Shown here one piece after another: positions 26,025-33,611 of a DNA stretch of 33,611 nt (within the stretch, counting starts at the first letter, position 1; every line of letters starts with the position of its first letter). Origin of the DNA: Gammaproteobacteria bacterium bin55. Its GTDB lineage: Bacteria > Pseudomonadota > Gammaproteobacteria > Pseudomonadales > Azotimanducaceae. Location: positions 1 to 33,611 of the forward strand of contig MPMU01000021.1 of the NCBI GenBank assembly GCA_002238665.1, written 5' to 3'. The translations under genes and the position numbers were made by a program. The notes under the pieces were generated by a model. That model worked only from the letters and a program-made list of their open reading frames with translations. It was not told the origin of the DNA and made no database searches.

Positions 26025-27305
26025 CTATGCCTGCACCGAAACGCCTTCTATCCTCAGCAATTCCGATATTCGGTTGGGTTCGAGGATGACTTTTAGCTTC
26101 ACACTGCCATCTTCCTCATAAGTTTCTGAAGTTACTACCTTGTCATCGAAAAGTCTTGACCTTATCCGGTTCGCCTGAGGTTGAATTTGTAATACGACCT
26201 CCTGCCGGTACTTCTTAAAAAATTCTCGGACGTTATCCAACAGCTCGTCCAGTCCAGTTCCTTCAATCGCGCTCACATACACGCCATCGAGCTCAATGTC
26301 CGTCCCCTTTGGCAACTTATCCACTTTGTTGAACACCTTGATCACAGGCACTTGATCCGCACCAATTTCGCTGAGTACATCTCTTACATCTTCTTCCAAG
26401 CGAGAGTGATCTGTGCTACTCACATCAATGATGTGAAGAATCAAATCCGCCTTACGCACTTCTTCCAAAGTAGCTTGAAACGCGGCAACCAATGAATGCG
26501 GCAAATCGCGTACGAAACCTACAGTATCTGCCAATACCAACTGACCAGTGCCTTTGAGGTTAATTCGACGCATGGTAGGATCTAACGTGGCGAATAAACG
26601 ATCATCGGCGTAGACATCGGCCTGACACAATCGATTGAACAACGTCGACTTCCCAGCATTGGTGTATCCCGCTAGTGCAACCGTTGGGATTCCATTCGAT
26701 TCGCGACGGTTTCTTTGCTGTTGTCTTTGTTTCGACACTTTATCCAGCCGTTTCTTGACAGCTTGAATTCGATCCTGAATAAGCCCTTTGTCAATGTTGC
26801 GCTGTGATTCACCAGCACCACGTAAATTCACTCCGCCTCTCTGTCGGTCCAGATGGCTCCACCCGCGCACCACATGAGTGCGTGCGAACTCCCAACATGC
26901 TAGTTCTACCTGTAACTTGCCTTCATAGCTCCGGGCTCGAGAAGCGAACACATTTACGATCAATTCGGTGCGAGTGAGTACTCTCACTTCCCACTTTGCC
27001 TCAAGATTTTTTTGTTGCGTCGCCGTCAGTTCATGATCCACAATAACCAGACCCACCGCTTCTGACTCAATGAAGCCATTCAACTCGGTGACCTTGCCCT
27101 GACCTATACAAAGGCCTGGATCAGGTTGAGGGCGATTGACCTCTATAGATAGAACCGGAATCAGTTCAGCAGAGACGGCCAGTTCAGATAACTCATCAAG
27201 GTCGTGATCTCTCACCGAACGATGAAATCGGACTGACAGCAAGAGTGCTCGTTCTCCCGCATCTGGGCGATCGAAGAATATGCCCGTATTAGGTTCAGCG
27301 GCCAA
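26025..27305 (-). CDS. hflX: Ribosome-associated GTPase HflX
   Basis: HflX is a GTPase that splits or rescues stalled ribosomes under stress. The N-terminal HflX domain begins FFDRPDAGERALLLSV, has IGQGKVTEL and VIVDHELTATQQKNLE, and the glycine-rich RQRGGVNLRGAGESQ loop. The G domain has G1 GYTNAGKST (about 213-221), LADTVGFVRDLPHSLVAAF (G3) and NKVDKLP (G4). I chose TTG 27305, six bases after GAGG; a TTG at 27311 is too close to it. The gap to miaA is where hfq normally lies. Confidence 0.95.
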   Translation of the reverse strand: MAAEPNTGIFFDRPDAGERALLLSVRFHRSVRDHDLDELSELAVSAELIPVLSIEVNRPQPDPGLCIGQGKVTELNGFIESEAVGLVIVDHELTATQQKNLEAKWEVRVLTRTELIVNVFASRARSYEGKLQVELACWEFARTHVVRGWSHLDRQRGGVNLRGAGESQRNIDKGLIQDRIQAVKKRLDKVSKQRQQQRNRRESNGIPTVALAGYTNAGKSTLFNRLCQADVYADDRLFATLDPTMRRINLKGTGQLVLADTVGFVRDLPHSLVAAFQATLEEVRKADLILHIIDVSSTDHSRLEEDVRDVLSEIGADQVPVIKVFNKVDKLPKGTDIELDGVYVSAIEGTGLDELLDNVREFFKKYRQEVVLQIQPQANRIRSRLFDDKVVTSETYEEDGSVKLKVILEPNRISELLRIEGVSVQA

Positions 27306-27488
27306 GGCCAACCTCGTTGGGTGGTATGACTAGAGAGTTATTGAGGGTGCGAAACGTAATTAGTTCCGAGTAATCACAGAGAAGAATTCTCGTTAATGTT
27401 ACTGGCTGGCTGTTTTTGCTGATGAAAAGAAATCCAGAGCTTAAATAGCGCTCAATCAAGCTGAATATAAGGTGATTATAGGCACAGA
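27306..27488. other. miaA-hflX gap, where hfq normally lies
   Basis: In E. coli, Pseudomonas and most relatives hfq stands here. This gap is only about 180 bp. A single 66-codon minus-strand frame, starting with GTG at 27495 (overlapping the miaA stop) and ending at 27295, spans it, but its sequence (LIERYLSSGFLFISKNSQ and CDYSELITFRTLNN) shows neither the Hfq Sm1 pattern nor the KHAIST motif. I cannot call it a gene. Confidence 0.4.
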
Positions 27489-28445
27489 TCAGCACCGTTC
27501 AATGGCTCGCATGACCTTTTCTACTGGCGGATCACAAGGCAATCGATGTTCTTCCGAAATACCTTCCCACTTTCGTAGCCATATCAGTTGCCGTCTAGCG
27601 ATTTGGCGTGTTGCTACCAATATTCTGTAGCGTGCTTCGTCCGATATTTCAAAAAGCTCTTCTTTGTTCAAAAACTCCCAAGCTTGTTTGTAACCAACTG
27701 CTTGCATCGAAAGATTTGTAGCTGCTAGCTCAGGTCGACGTCGGAGCGACCTAATCTCTTCCCAGATACCATCTGCCACCATCTGGTTGAGTCTCGTTTC
27801 GATTCGCTCATGGAGTAGCTCTCGAGGAATTTCTGTCAGTACAAACTCGAAGTGTTTGCACCCATGCCTGGAAACTGCGCTCGTCCTTGGTTGTTTTTGC
27901 CATAACTCGGAAATAGGTTTTCCTGTGATCTGATATACCTCAAGAGCTCGTTCTACCCGGACCCAGTTCTGGGGATGTATCTGTTCTGCAGCTGTAGGAT
28001 CAATCTTTGCCAATTTCGCATGCATGTAATCCAACCCACACCGGTTCCGTTGGTCTACCAACGCTCGTCTAACGTCTGGCTGATGTCCAGGCAGTTCCGT
28101 CAGACCATTTTTAAACGCATTGAAGTACATCATCGTACCACCGACAAGCACGGGTATTTTGCCGTCATTGAATGATCGTGCCACCTGTTCATCGGCATCG
28201 TCACAAAACTCTCGAACCGAATAATCGTCTTCGGGTTCTCGAATATCGACGAGTTCGTGTGGGTACTTCCTCAACAGCTCTGCAGAAGGTTTGGCGGTCC
28301 CAATGTTCATTCCTCGGTAAACCATGGCCGAGTCCACACTGATCAGTCGAACATCAAGCTGATCCGCGAGATTCATTGCTAGTTGAGTTTTGCCGCTAGC
28401 CGTGGGACCCATCAACGAGATGAGTATCCGTCGGTCCTTTAACAT
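27489..28445 (-). CDS. miaA: tRNA dimethylallyltransferase
   Basis: It adds a dimethylallyl group to A37 of tRNAs reading U-initial codons. Motifs: P-loop MGPTASGKTQLA (13-24), SVDSAMVYRGMNIGTAKPS (38-56), HELVDIREPEDDYSV, LVGGTMMYFNAFKNGL, and near the C-terminus AVGYKQAWEFL and TRQIARRQLIWLRKW. Length 318 is normal. It lies 33 bp after mutL. Confidence 0.97.
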   Translation of the reverse strand: MLKDRRILISLMGPTASGKTQLAMNLADQLDVRLISVDSAMVYRGMNIGTAKPSAELLRKYPHELVDIREPEDDYSVREFCDDADEQVARSFNDGKIPVLVGGTMMYFNAFKNGLTELPGHQPDVRRALVDQRNRCGLDYMHAKLAKIDPTAAEQIHPQNWVRVERALEVYQITGKPISELWQKQPRTSAVSRHGCKHFEFVLTEIPRELLHERIETRLNQMVADGIWEEIRSLRRRPELAATNLSMQAVGYKQAWEFLNKEELFEISDEARYRILVATRQIARRQLIWLRKWEGISEEHRLPCDPPVEKVMRAIERC

Positions 28446-28478
28446 ATCTGAGCGAGACTTTGCTATAGCGTTGGACAG

Positions 28479-30275
28479 CTATTGGCCTCTCAAGAATATT
28501 CGATCCAAATCCTTGAGACTTTGTGTGCGGTAAGTAGGACGCCCGTGGTTGCAGTAACCGGCATTCTCTGTCTGCTCCATCTCTCTAAGCAATGCATTCA
28601 TCTCGTCGATCGACAAATGTTCGTTATATCGAATAGCGCTATGACATGCCATTGTTCCAAGTAGCTTATCTTCTCTCACGGTAATGGCGTCGGAAGTGGC
28701 AAATTCCTTCAGATCTTCAATGACATCGACCGCGAGCTGTTCCACATCGGTGTTCGTCAGCAAAGCTGGTACCTCTCTAACTATTACACTTGAGGGTCCA
28801 CTACGCTCCATCATGATTCCGATTTCAGCTAAAACCTCACTCGACTCTTCTACTAGAGCTGCATCTTCAGGCGGAACGTGGACACTGACTGGAATGAGTA
28901 GACGCTGAGTACCAAGATGGTGCTGATTTCGGTCGCGTTTCATTCTTTCATATAGCACACGTTCATGAGCAGCGTGCATATCGACAACTACCAACCCATC
29001 GGCATTCTCTGCCAATATATAGGCGCGATGTAATTGGGCAATCGCAAAACCTAAAGCCGGAATTTCCTCCCGATTAGCAGTTGGTACTCTAACTTCACTC
29101 TGTTCCGCGGCCGGCGAGTTGTCCGTACTGACATCATGCGATCTATGCGTCGAATGGGTTTGTACGGTCGTACGATTCGGTAACGGCAAGTTCAAGCTAG
29201 ACACATAGGACGACTCAAGTTCCGTATTGCTAGGTGGCGTTTCCAAAGTCACGAATTCGGCAGGGACGTCATGGTCACCTCCAGGTCGAGGCGAACGCAA
29301 CTGATGATGAATCCCACTCATAAGGAAGTCATGCACGCTACGGGCGTCTCGAAATCGCACTTCTCGTTTGGTGGGGTGCACGTTCACGTCCACTTCATGA
29401 GGATTTAAGGTCAGATTCAACACAAACATCGGGTGCCTGCCGTGGAATAGCACATCTCTGTATGCTTGGCGAACCGCATGAGCGATCAGATGGTCCTGAA
29501 CATGCCTGCCATTGACATAAAAGAACTGGCGCGAAGTATTGCTTCTAGTGAAATTAGGACTTCCTACCCAACCGAACAAATGCATCTCGTGCCGCGCGAC
29601 ATCCAATTCAATGGCGTCTTCAACAAATGAATCGCCGAGTATCTTGTTAACCCGAAGTCCAGGTTCTTCCACCGCAACGAGATTTTCAACCTCTCGCTTG
29701 TTATGCGTCAATCGAAAGCTGACTCCAGGATTAGCAATTGCAAGGATTCGCACCATGTCAGCTATGAACCGAAACTCGGTCGATGGTTTCTTTAGGAACT
29801 TTCTCCGCGCCGGTGTATTGAAGAACAGGTCAAGCACCTGAACTGTGGTACCGATATGCCTGGCTTTTGGACCAAACCGAACCTCCAATCCTCCTTCTAT
29901 CTGTAATTCCCAAGCAGCATCCGATTCCGCCACCCGAGAATTAATGGAAAGCCTGGAGATCGCGGAAACGCTCGCCAACGCTTCACCACGAAATCCCATG
30001 GTCCCAATAGAAAACAAGTCATCTGGATTTTGTAATTTGCTCGTCGCGTGACGTTGTACTGCTAATCGAAGATCGTCTGGGTAGATACCGACACCGTCGT
30101 CTTCGATTTGGACGCGCTTAATCCCACCTTCGTCGACTGAGATATGAATTTGAGTGGCGTGAGCATCCAGACTATTTTCTACCAGCTCCTTGACAATCGA
30201 GGCCGGCCGCTCAACTACTTCACCTGCTGCTATTTTGTCGGCAACGGTCTGGTCCAGTGTGTGGATGCGACCCAT
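28479..30275 (-). CDS. mutL: DNA mismatch repair protein MutL
   Basis: MutL couples mismatch recognition by MutS to strand removal. The N-terminal GHKL ATPase (1-330) has KIAAGEVVERPASIVKELVE, EDDGVGI, ATSK and MGFRGEALASVSAIS. A variable, Ser/Thr-rich linker (about 335-405) leads to the C-terminal dimerisation domain. That domain carries DMHAAHERVLYE (432-443), matching the endonuclease motif DQHAxxExxxxE except for Met433, together with ACHSAIR (543-549) and CNHGRP (575-580). These are hallmarks of the endonuclease type of MutL found where MutH is absent. Length 598. The gene lies 8 bp after amiB. Confidence 0.96.
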   Translation of the reverse strand: MGRIHTLDQTVADKIAAGEVVERPASIVKELVENSLDAHATQIHISVDEGGIKRVQIEDDGVGIYPDDLRLAVQRHATSKLQNPDDLFSIGTMGFRGEALASVSAISRLSINSRVAESDAAWELQIEGGLEVRFGPKARHIGTTVQVLDLFFNTPARRKFLKKPSTEFRFIADMVRILAIANPGVSFRLTHNKREVENLVAVEEPGLRVNKILGDSFVEDAIELDVARHEMHLFGWVGSPNFTRSNTSRQFFYVNGRHVQDHLIAHAVRQAYRDVLFHGRHPMFVLNLTLNPHEVDVNVHPTKREVRFRDARSVHDFLMSGIHHQLRSPRPGGDHDVPAEFVTLETPPSNTELESSYVSSLNLPLPNRTTVQTHSTHRSHDVSTDNSPAAEQSEVRVPTANREEIPALGFAIAQLHRAYILAENADGLVVVDMHAAHERVLYERMKRDRNQHHLGTQRLLIPVSVHVPPEDAALVEESSEVLAEIGIMMERSGPSSVIVREVPALLTNTDVEQLAVDVIEDLKEFATSDAITVREDKLLGTMACHSAIRYNEHLSIDEMNALLREMEQTENAGYCNHGRPTYRTQSLKDLDRIFLRGQ

Positions 30276-30283
30276 GAATCAGG

Positions 30284-31639
30284 CTACCTGATGGGTATGG
30301 TTAATTTTTGCCCAATGCGAATCATGTCGCGGCGCAGGTTGTTTATTCGTCGCAGTGTCGCCACCGAAGTTTTGTTTTGCAGAGCAATTTCGGAAAGTGT
30401 ATCCCCCTTCCGAACCACGTAAGTCATAGTGCCAGCTGGACACCGTTTTACTCCTGTTTGTAGGTCTGTGTGCCATGGTGGTTTCGCGCAGAAATACCTG
30501 ACAATCCCGTTAACTATAGCCTTTGCGACTTCCTTTTGGTAGGATGTTGTAGACAACAGCCGACCTTCCTGTGGATTCGAGAGAAATCCCGCCTCCACGA
30601 GAATAGATGGTACCGAAGTAGCTTTAAGCACAGCAAATCCAGCATCTGACACGACATATTGACCTGTTTTTCGATCAATGCCTTTTGGATGGATATTTCC
30701 AAGCACATCTAGAGATTCTAAGATCGTTTTGCCAATGTCGACGCCTTCGACCAACATCTCCTGCTGGGTCTTTTCGTTAAGAATGAGTAACGCATTTGAC
30801 CCACTGAAACAATCGGTGTTCAACCAGTTCGACACACCACCTACCCAGTCTGACTTATTCTCATTTTTCTCCAACCATCTAGTCAGCTCGGTTTTAGCTC
30901 TACCCTTAGAAAGTACGAATACAGACGCTCCTTTTGGTTTAGAAGTCTTGAACGCATCCGCATGGATAGAAACAAACAGATGAGCTTTTTCCTGCTCCGC
31001 CCGCCGCCGTCTACTCTCGAGCGGCACCTCATAGTCACCAGTTCGACTCAGAATTCCTTTGAAACCGGGATACTCCTCCAAGTACTGTTTCATGTACTTG
31101 GCAACTGACAGCACGATTTTCTTCTCGTGAACACCGTTCACCGCCGTCGCGCCAGGATCTTCTCCACCATGACCTGGATCAATGACAATCAAGACATCCT
31201 TTGGCCGTTCGTTCGGGCACTCACGTTGTGTATGATCTCGAGGTATGTCAATAATGATCCGGTAACCCACAGAACCGTACGGTCCCAACGTGCTGACCTT
31301 CGGTTTGTTATCAGTCTTGAGATCTAAAACTACCCTCAAAATGCCGGAACCTTGATTGCCGACACGAATTCTTGATACGAGATCACTTTTTAGTCTCGGG
31401 GAGGTGTAGCTTCGCGCCTGGCGCGCATCCACCAAATCTAAGTAAAACCTAGGAGGATTATCCAGACTTTCAGTGGTTCTAATGGCCGTGCGTTCGGTCA
31501 TATCTAGAACAACTCGGCTGTATGTGGGTCCGTCATTCCACCGAATTTTCAGCAATTCACCGCCAACCGCGGTCAGCGTTAGAAAGGTAGTTAGCGACGC
31601 TACTACCCAGCGTACTATTCGACGGAATATAGACGACAT
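30284..31639 (-). CDS. amiB: N-acetylmuramoyl-L-alanine amidase AmiB/AmiC type
   Basis: It cleaves peptide side chains from peptidoglycan for daughter-cell separation, in the periplasm. About 451 residues: a signal peptide (RRIVRWVVASLTTFLTLT), an AMIN domain that directs it to the septum or outer membrane (roughly 27-130), the zinc amidase_3 domain with VIDPGHGGEDPGA (His157 as a zinc ligand), FVSIHADAF and SILVEAGFLSNP, and a C-terminal LysM domain (TYVVRKGDTLSEIALQ to IGQKLTIPI). I chose ATG 31639: it gives a normal signal peptide and starts 4 bp after the tsaE stop. A longer frame to 31681 would overlap tsaE and add a non-signal N-terminus. Confidence 0.95.
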   Translation of the reverse strand: MSSIFRRIVRWVVASLTTFLTLTAVGGELLKIRWNDGPTYSRVVLDMTERTAIRTTESLDNPPRFYLDLVDARQARSYTSPRLKSDLVSRIRVGNQGSGILRVVLDLKTDNKPKVSTLGPYGSVGYRIIIDIPRDHTQRECPNERPKDVLIVIDPGHGGEDPGATAVNGVHEKKIVLSVAKYMKQYLEEYPGFKGILSRTGDYEVPLESRRRRAEQEKAHLFVSIHADAFKTSKPKGASVFVLSKGRAKTELTRWLEKNENKSDWVGGVSNWLNTDCFSGSNALLILNEKTQQEMLVEGVDIGKTILESLDVLGNIHPKGIDRKTGQYVVSDAGFAVLKATSVPSILVEAGFLSNPQEGRLLSTTSYQKEVAKAIVNGIVRYFCAKPPWHTDLQTGVKRCPAGTMTYVVRKGDTLSEIALQNKTSVATLRRINNLRRDMIRIGQKLTIPIR

Positions 31640-31643
31640 GCGA

Positions 31644-32075
31644 TTACTGGTCGCACGTTGCCAATCGGCCTCCATGCACAAATTCCAACTTTATCTTGTA
31701 GTCTGGGGTAGGAATGACCCCCTCTCCATGAGCTGGCCACTCAACAAATACCAATTCACTCATTGCTATCTGCTCTACCAGTCCTATGAATTCTAACTCG
31801 ACGGGATCATTAATCCTGTACAAATCAATATGTAATATGGATTTTCCATCCAGTTCGTAAGGCTCGACAATGGTATACGTTGGGCTTCTAACAGTTCCAC
31901 CATAACCAAGATCCTGCAACCATCCTTTAACTACGGTTGTTTTTCCCGCGCCTAACAAACCTTCTAGATAAACCACACCACTATCAATAGAACGCGATAA
32001 CTTTACACCGAACTCACGGGTTGCGTGTTCAGATTTCAGGATTAACGATTGAGTTGAGACGGTTTTTATGACCAT
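31644..32075 (-). CDS. tsaE: TsaE, tRNA threonylcarbamoyladenosine (t6A) ATPase
   Basis: TsaE is the ATPase partner of TsaB-TsaD in forming t6A37 in tRNAs that read ANN codons. The 143-residue protein shows the Walker A EGLLGAGKTTVVKGWLQDLG, the SPTYTIVEPYE segment, HIDLYRI and FVEWPAHGEG. The start ATG overlaps the end of nnr by 10 bp and its stop is followed 4 bp later by amiB, a tight operon. The usual order nnr-tsaE-amiB-mutL is preserved. Confidence 0.96.
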   Translation of the reverse strand: MVIKTVSTQSLILKSEHATREFGVKLSRSIDSGVVYLEGLLGAGKTTVVKGWLQDLGYGGTVRSPTYTIVEPYELDGKSILHIDLYRINDPVELEFIGLVEQIAMSELVFVEWPAHGEGVIPTPDYKIKLEFVHGGRLATCDQ

Positions 32076-33535
32076 GGTTGAATAGCTGCTGCTATATCGG
32101 ACGCGGTGACGACCTTCGGATGATTGGCGGCATATGCAGTCTTGCCAGCCTTTGCGTGAAGGTAAACCGCAATTTCTGCTGCATCTCTATGGTCAGTTTG
32201 CAACGCTAGGCTTGTTGCTGTGATTCCTGTCAGCACATCGCCGCTACCTCCGGTAGCCAGCGCTGGAACGGCCTCTGCCAAAATCGATACGTGACCTTCA
32301 GGGTCAGAGACAAGGCTACCTGCTCCTTTTAAGACTACTTGACAGCCAAATTTTCGACTCAGTGCTTTGACAGCGCTTACTCTGTCATTTTCAATATCGG
32401 CATTAGAGCACTGCAGTAGGCGTGCCGCTTCTCCTGGATGTGGAGTCAAGATACAGTTATGAAGTTTTCTTGCTTCACGAGTCGCAAGAATGTTCAGTGC
32501 ATCGGCATCTATGACTTTTGGTTTATTCGATTCAAGTATTTGGTCTAGAAGTGTTTCTCCCCATCTCCGCTGACCTAAACCGGGTCCGACTGCAATGACA
32601 TCCGCCGATTCAATATAGCTCTGTATTGGTTCTCCAGTCCTAACACCACGAACCATCAGTTCTGGGAGTCTACTGAGAAATGCTCCGACGTGTTCTGGTC
32701 GAGTGATTACCGAAATCAGACCCGCTCCAGTTCTCAATGCCGATTCAGCCGTCAGCAGTGCAGCGCCACCTGTTCCCAAGTCCCCGCCTACGACCAGTAT
32801 GGATCCTGATTGATTCTTGTAACTCCCCGGCAGACGTTTTGGCAGACTTGAGAGCGATACAGATCGGGGAATCTGCGGAATCCCAAAATCAGTCTCAAAG
32901 ACCTTGTCCGGAACACCCAATGTCGAAAGTAATACCTGTCCCACAAAATTCACACCTTTGCCCGTGACCAGGCACATTTTCATGCCGATAAAAGTCGTGG
33001 TAACCGTTGCTTGCACAGGAGGAGCCGCAAGCACCTGGCCGGTATCGGGGTCCAATCCACTAGGCAGATCTATAGCTAGAACGGGACAATTTGAAGCATT
33101 GATTTCGTCAATGGCAATCTGATAGTTCTCTCGTATCGATCCACTAACACCAGTGCCCAAGAGTGCATCCACGACAACATCTGGTTCGATTTCATTAGCT
33201 CTAACCGGTACGGAATCGCATTGGTCCTTATACCATTCAAAAGCGGTTTTAGCATCACCCCTGAGGTTACGAGACTCTCCAATTTCCTCGACGGTGACGA
33301 AATGACCGGCGTTGATCGCTATCCCGGCGACGATATAGCCGTCCCCGGCGTTATTACCGCTACCGCAGTAGACTTTGATGTGTTTTGAATCAGGCCAATG
33401 TCTTTGAATGGTTTGCCAAGCAAACTGTCCGGCGCGACGCATGAGTGTAATTCCAGGAATTTGGAATTCATCTATCGCTCTTTGATCGAGTTTACGGCAT
33501 TCAGCGCCTGTAAACACTCGTTGAGGGCTGTTCAT
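32066..33535 (-). CDS. nnr: Bifunctional NAD(P)HX epimerase/dehydratase
   Basis: It repairs hydrated NADH and NADPH. The N-terminal YjeF epimerase domain (about 1-210) has CRKLDQRAI, GITLMRRAG, VYCGSGNNAGDGYIVA and the DALLGTGVSG and IDLPSGLDPDTG motifs. The C-terminal ADP/ATP-dependent dehydratase (about 225-489, ribokinase-like) has GSYKNQSGSILVVGGDLGTG, AVGPGLGQ, LTPHPGEAARLL and ALATGGSGDVLTGITA. Length 489. Upstream a TATAAT -10 stands six bases before the ATG with no ribosome-binding site. It is the first gene of the tsaE-amiB-mutL-miaA run. Confidence 0.96.
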   Translation of the reverse strand: MNSPQRVFTGAECRKLDQRAIDEFQIPGITLMRRAGQFAWQTIQRHWPDSKHIKVYCGSGNNAGDGYIVAGIAINAGHFVTVEEIGESRNLRGDAKTAFEWYKDQCDSVPVRANEIEPDVVVDALLGTGVSGSIRENYQIAIDEINASNCPVLAIDLPSGLDPDTGQVLAAPPVQATVTTTFIGMKMCLVTGKGVNFVGQVLLSTLGVPDKVFETDFGIPQIPRSVSLSSLPKRLPGSYKNQSGSILVVGGDLGTGGAALLTAESALRTGAGLISVITRPEHVGAFLSRLPELMVRGVRTGEPIQSYIESADVIAVGPGLGQRRWGETLLDQILESNKPKVIDADALNILATREARKLHNCILTPHPGEAARLLQCSNADIENDRVSAVKALSRKFGCQVVLKGAGSLVSDPEGHVSILAEAVPALATGGSGDVLTGITATSLALQTDHRDAAEIAVYLHAKAGKTAYAANHPKVVTASDIAAAIQPWS

Positions 33536-33541
33536 ATCTAC

Positions 33542-33547
33542 ATTATA
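33542..33547 (-). promoter_or_regulatory. Consensus -10 box of nnr, six bases before the ATG
   Basis: Minus strand TATAAT, then GTAGAT, then ATG. A start six to seven bases after the box would be at the ATG itself, giving a leaderless transcript. The -35 region is weak. A near-palindrome TTGGACTCGAATCCAA (33570-33585) lies just upstream. Confidence 0.4.
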
Positions 33548-33569
33548 AAGTGATTGACTTCTCTACTAT

Positions 33570-33585
33570 TTGGACTCGAATCCAA
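33570..33585. repeat. Near-perfect palindrome upstream of nnr
   Basis: TTGGACTCGAATCCAA, with arms TTGGA and TCCAA, symmetric at 14 of 16 positions. It lies about 35 bp upstream of the start codon, where an operator could be. The divergent neighbour (queG in many relatives) is outside the window. Confidence 0.3.
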
Positions 33586-33611
33586 TCCTGGGCTTCGGAC
33601 CTTGGCTTTCA

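Noticed and set aside
31640-31681. Longer N-terminus for amiB
   Set aside because: It would overlap tsaE by 38 bp and put 14 polar residues ahead of a clear signal peptide.

Overview
The window reads as a gammaproteobacterial chromosome segment, probably from an uncultured or little-studied lineage. Three things point there: the tmRNA tag peptide ANDDNYALAA, the gene order nnr-tsaE-amiB-mutL-miaA-hflX-hflK-hflC-purA, and the block tRNA-Leu / rnr-rlmB / rpsF-rpsR-rplI / dnaB, all of which are classic gammaproteobacterial arrangements. Almost every gene lies on the minus strand, so the natural reading direction is right to left. No insertion sequence, CRISPR array or rRNA was seen.

Right part (33.6 to 21.1 kb): a compact operon-like run of NAD(P)HX repair (nnr), t6A tRNA modification (tsaE), cell-wall amidase (amiB), mismatch repair (mutL), tRNA i6A synthesis (miaA), the ribosome GTPase HflX and the HflKC membrane complex, then purA, a Trm112-like protein and the folate enzyme FolE2. 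hfq, which normally sits between miaA and hflX, cannot be recognised. A tRNA-Leu(CAG) gene lies on the plus strand.

Middle part (20.7 to 10 kb): two adjacent RNB-family (RNase R-like) genes, the second of which lacks a catalytic aspartate; rlmB; a divergent plus-strand sulfite dehydrogenase pair (sorAB-like); the rpsF-rpsR-rplI ribosomal operon without priB; and an unusual 801-residue protein. That protein joins a membrane alkane-hydroxylase (AlkB) domain with all its histidine motifs to a C-terminal half resembling a catalytically degenerate GlnE adenylyltransferase. This AlkB-GlnE fusion is the most unusual object in the window.

Left part (9.8 kb to 1): dnaB, with a tight cluster of four DnaA-box sequences upstream of it; radA, glyA and ribD; a single gene fusing NusB to thiamine-monophosphate kinase ThiL; pgpA, xseB and ispA. 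A small uncharacterised plus-strand gene follows, then the tmRNA gene ssrA (minus strand) and, cut by the window edge, a Fic-family gene whose 5' end appears broken.

The backbone is housekeeping. The interest lies in departures from the usual gene order and architecture: two gene fusions, a diverged paralog pair, inserted sorAB and alkB-like genes, a missing hfq, and several inverted repeats in the intergenic gaps.
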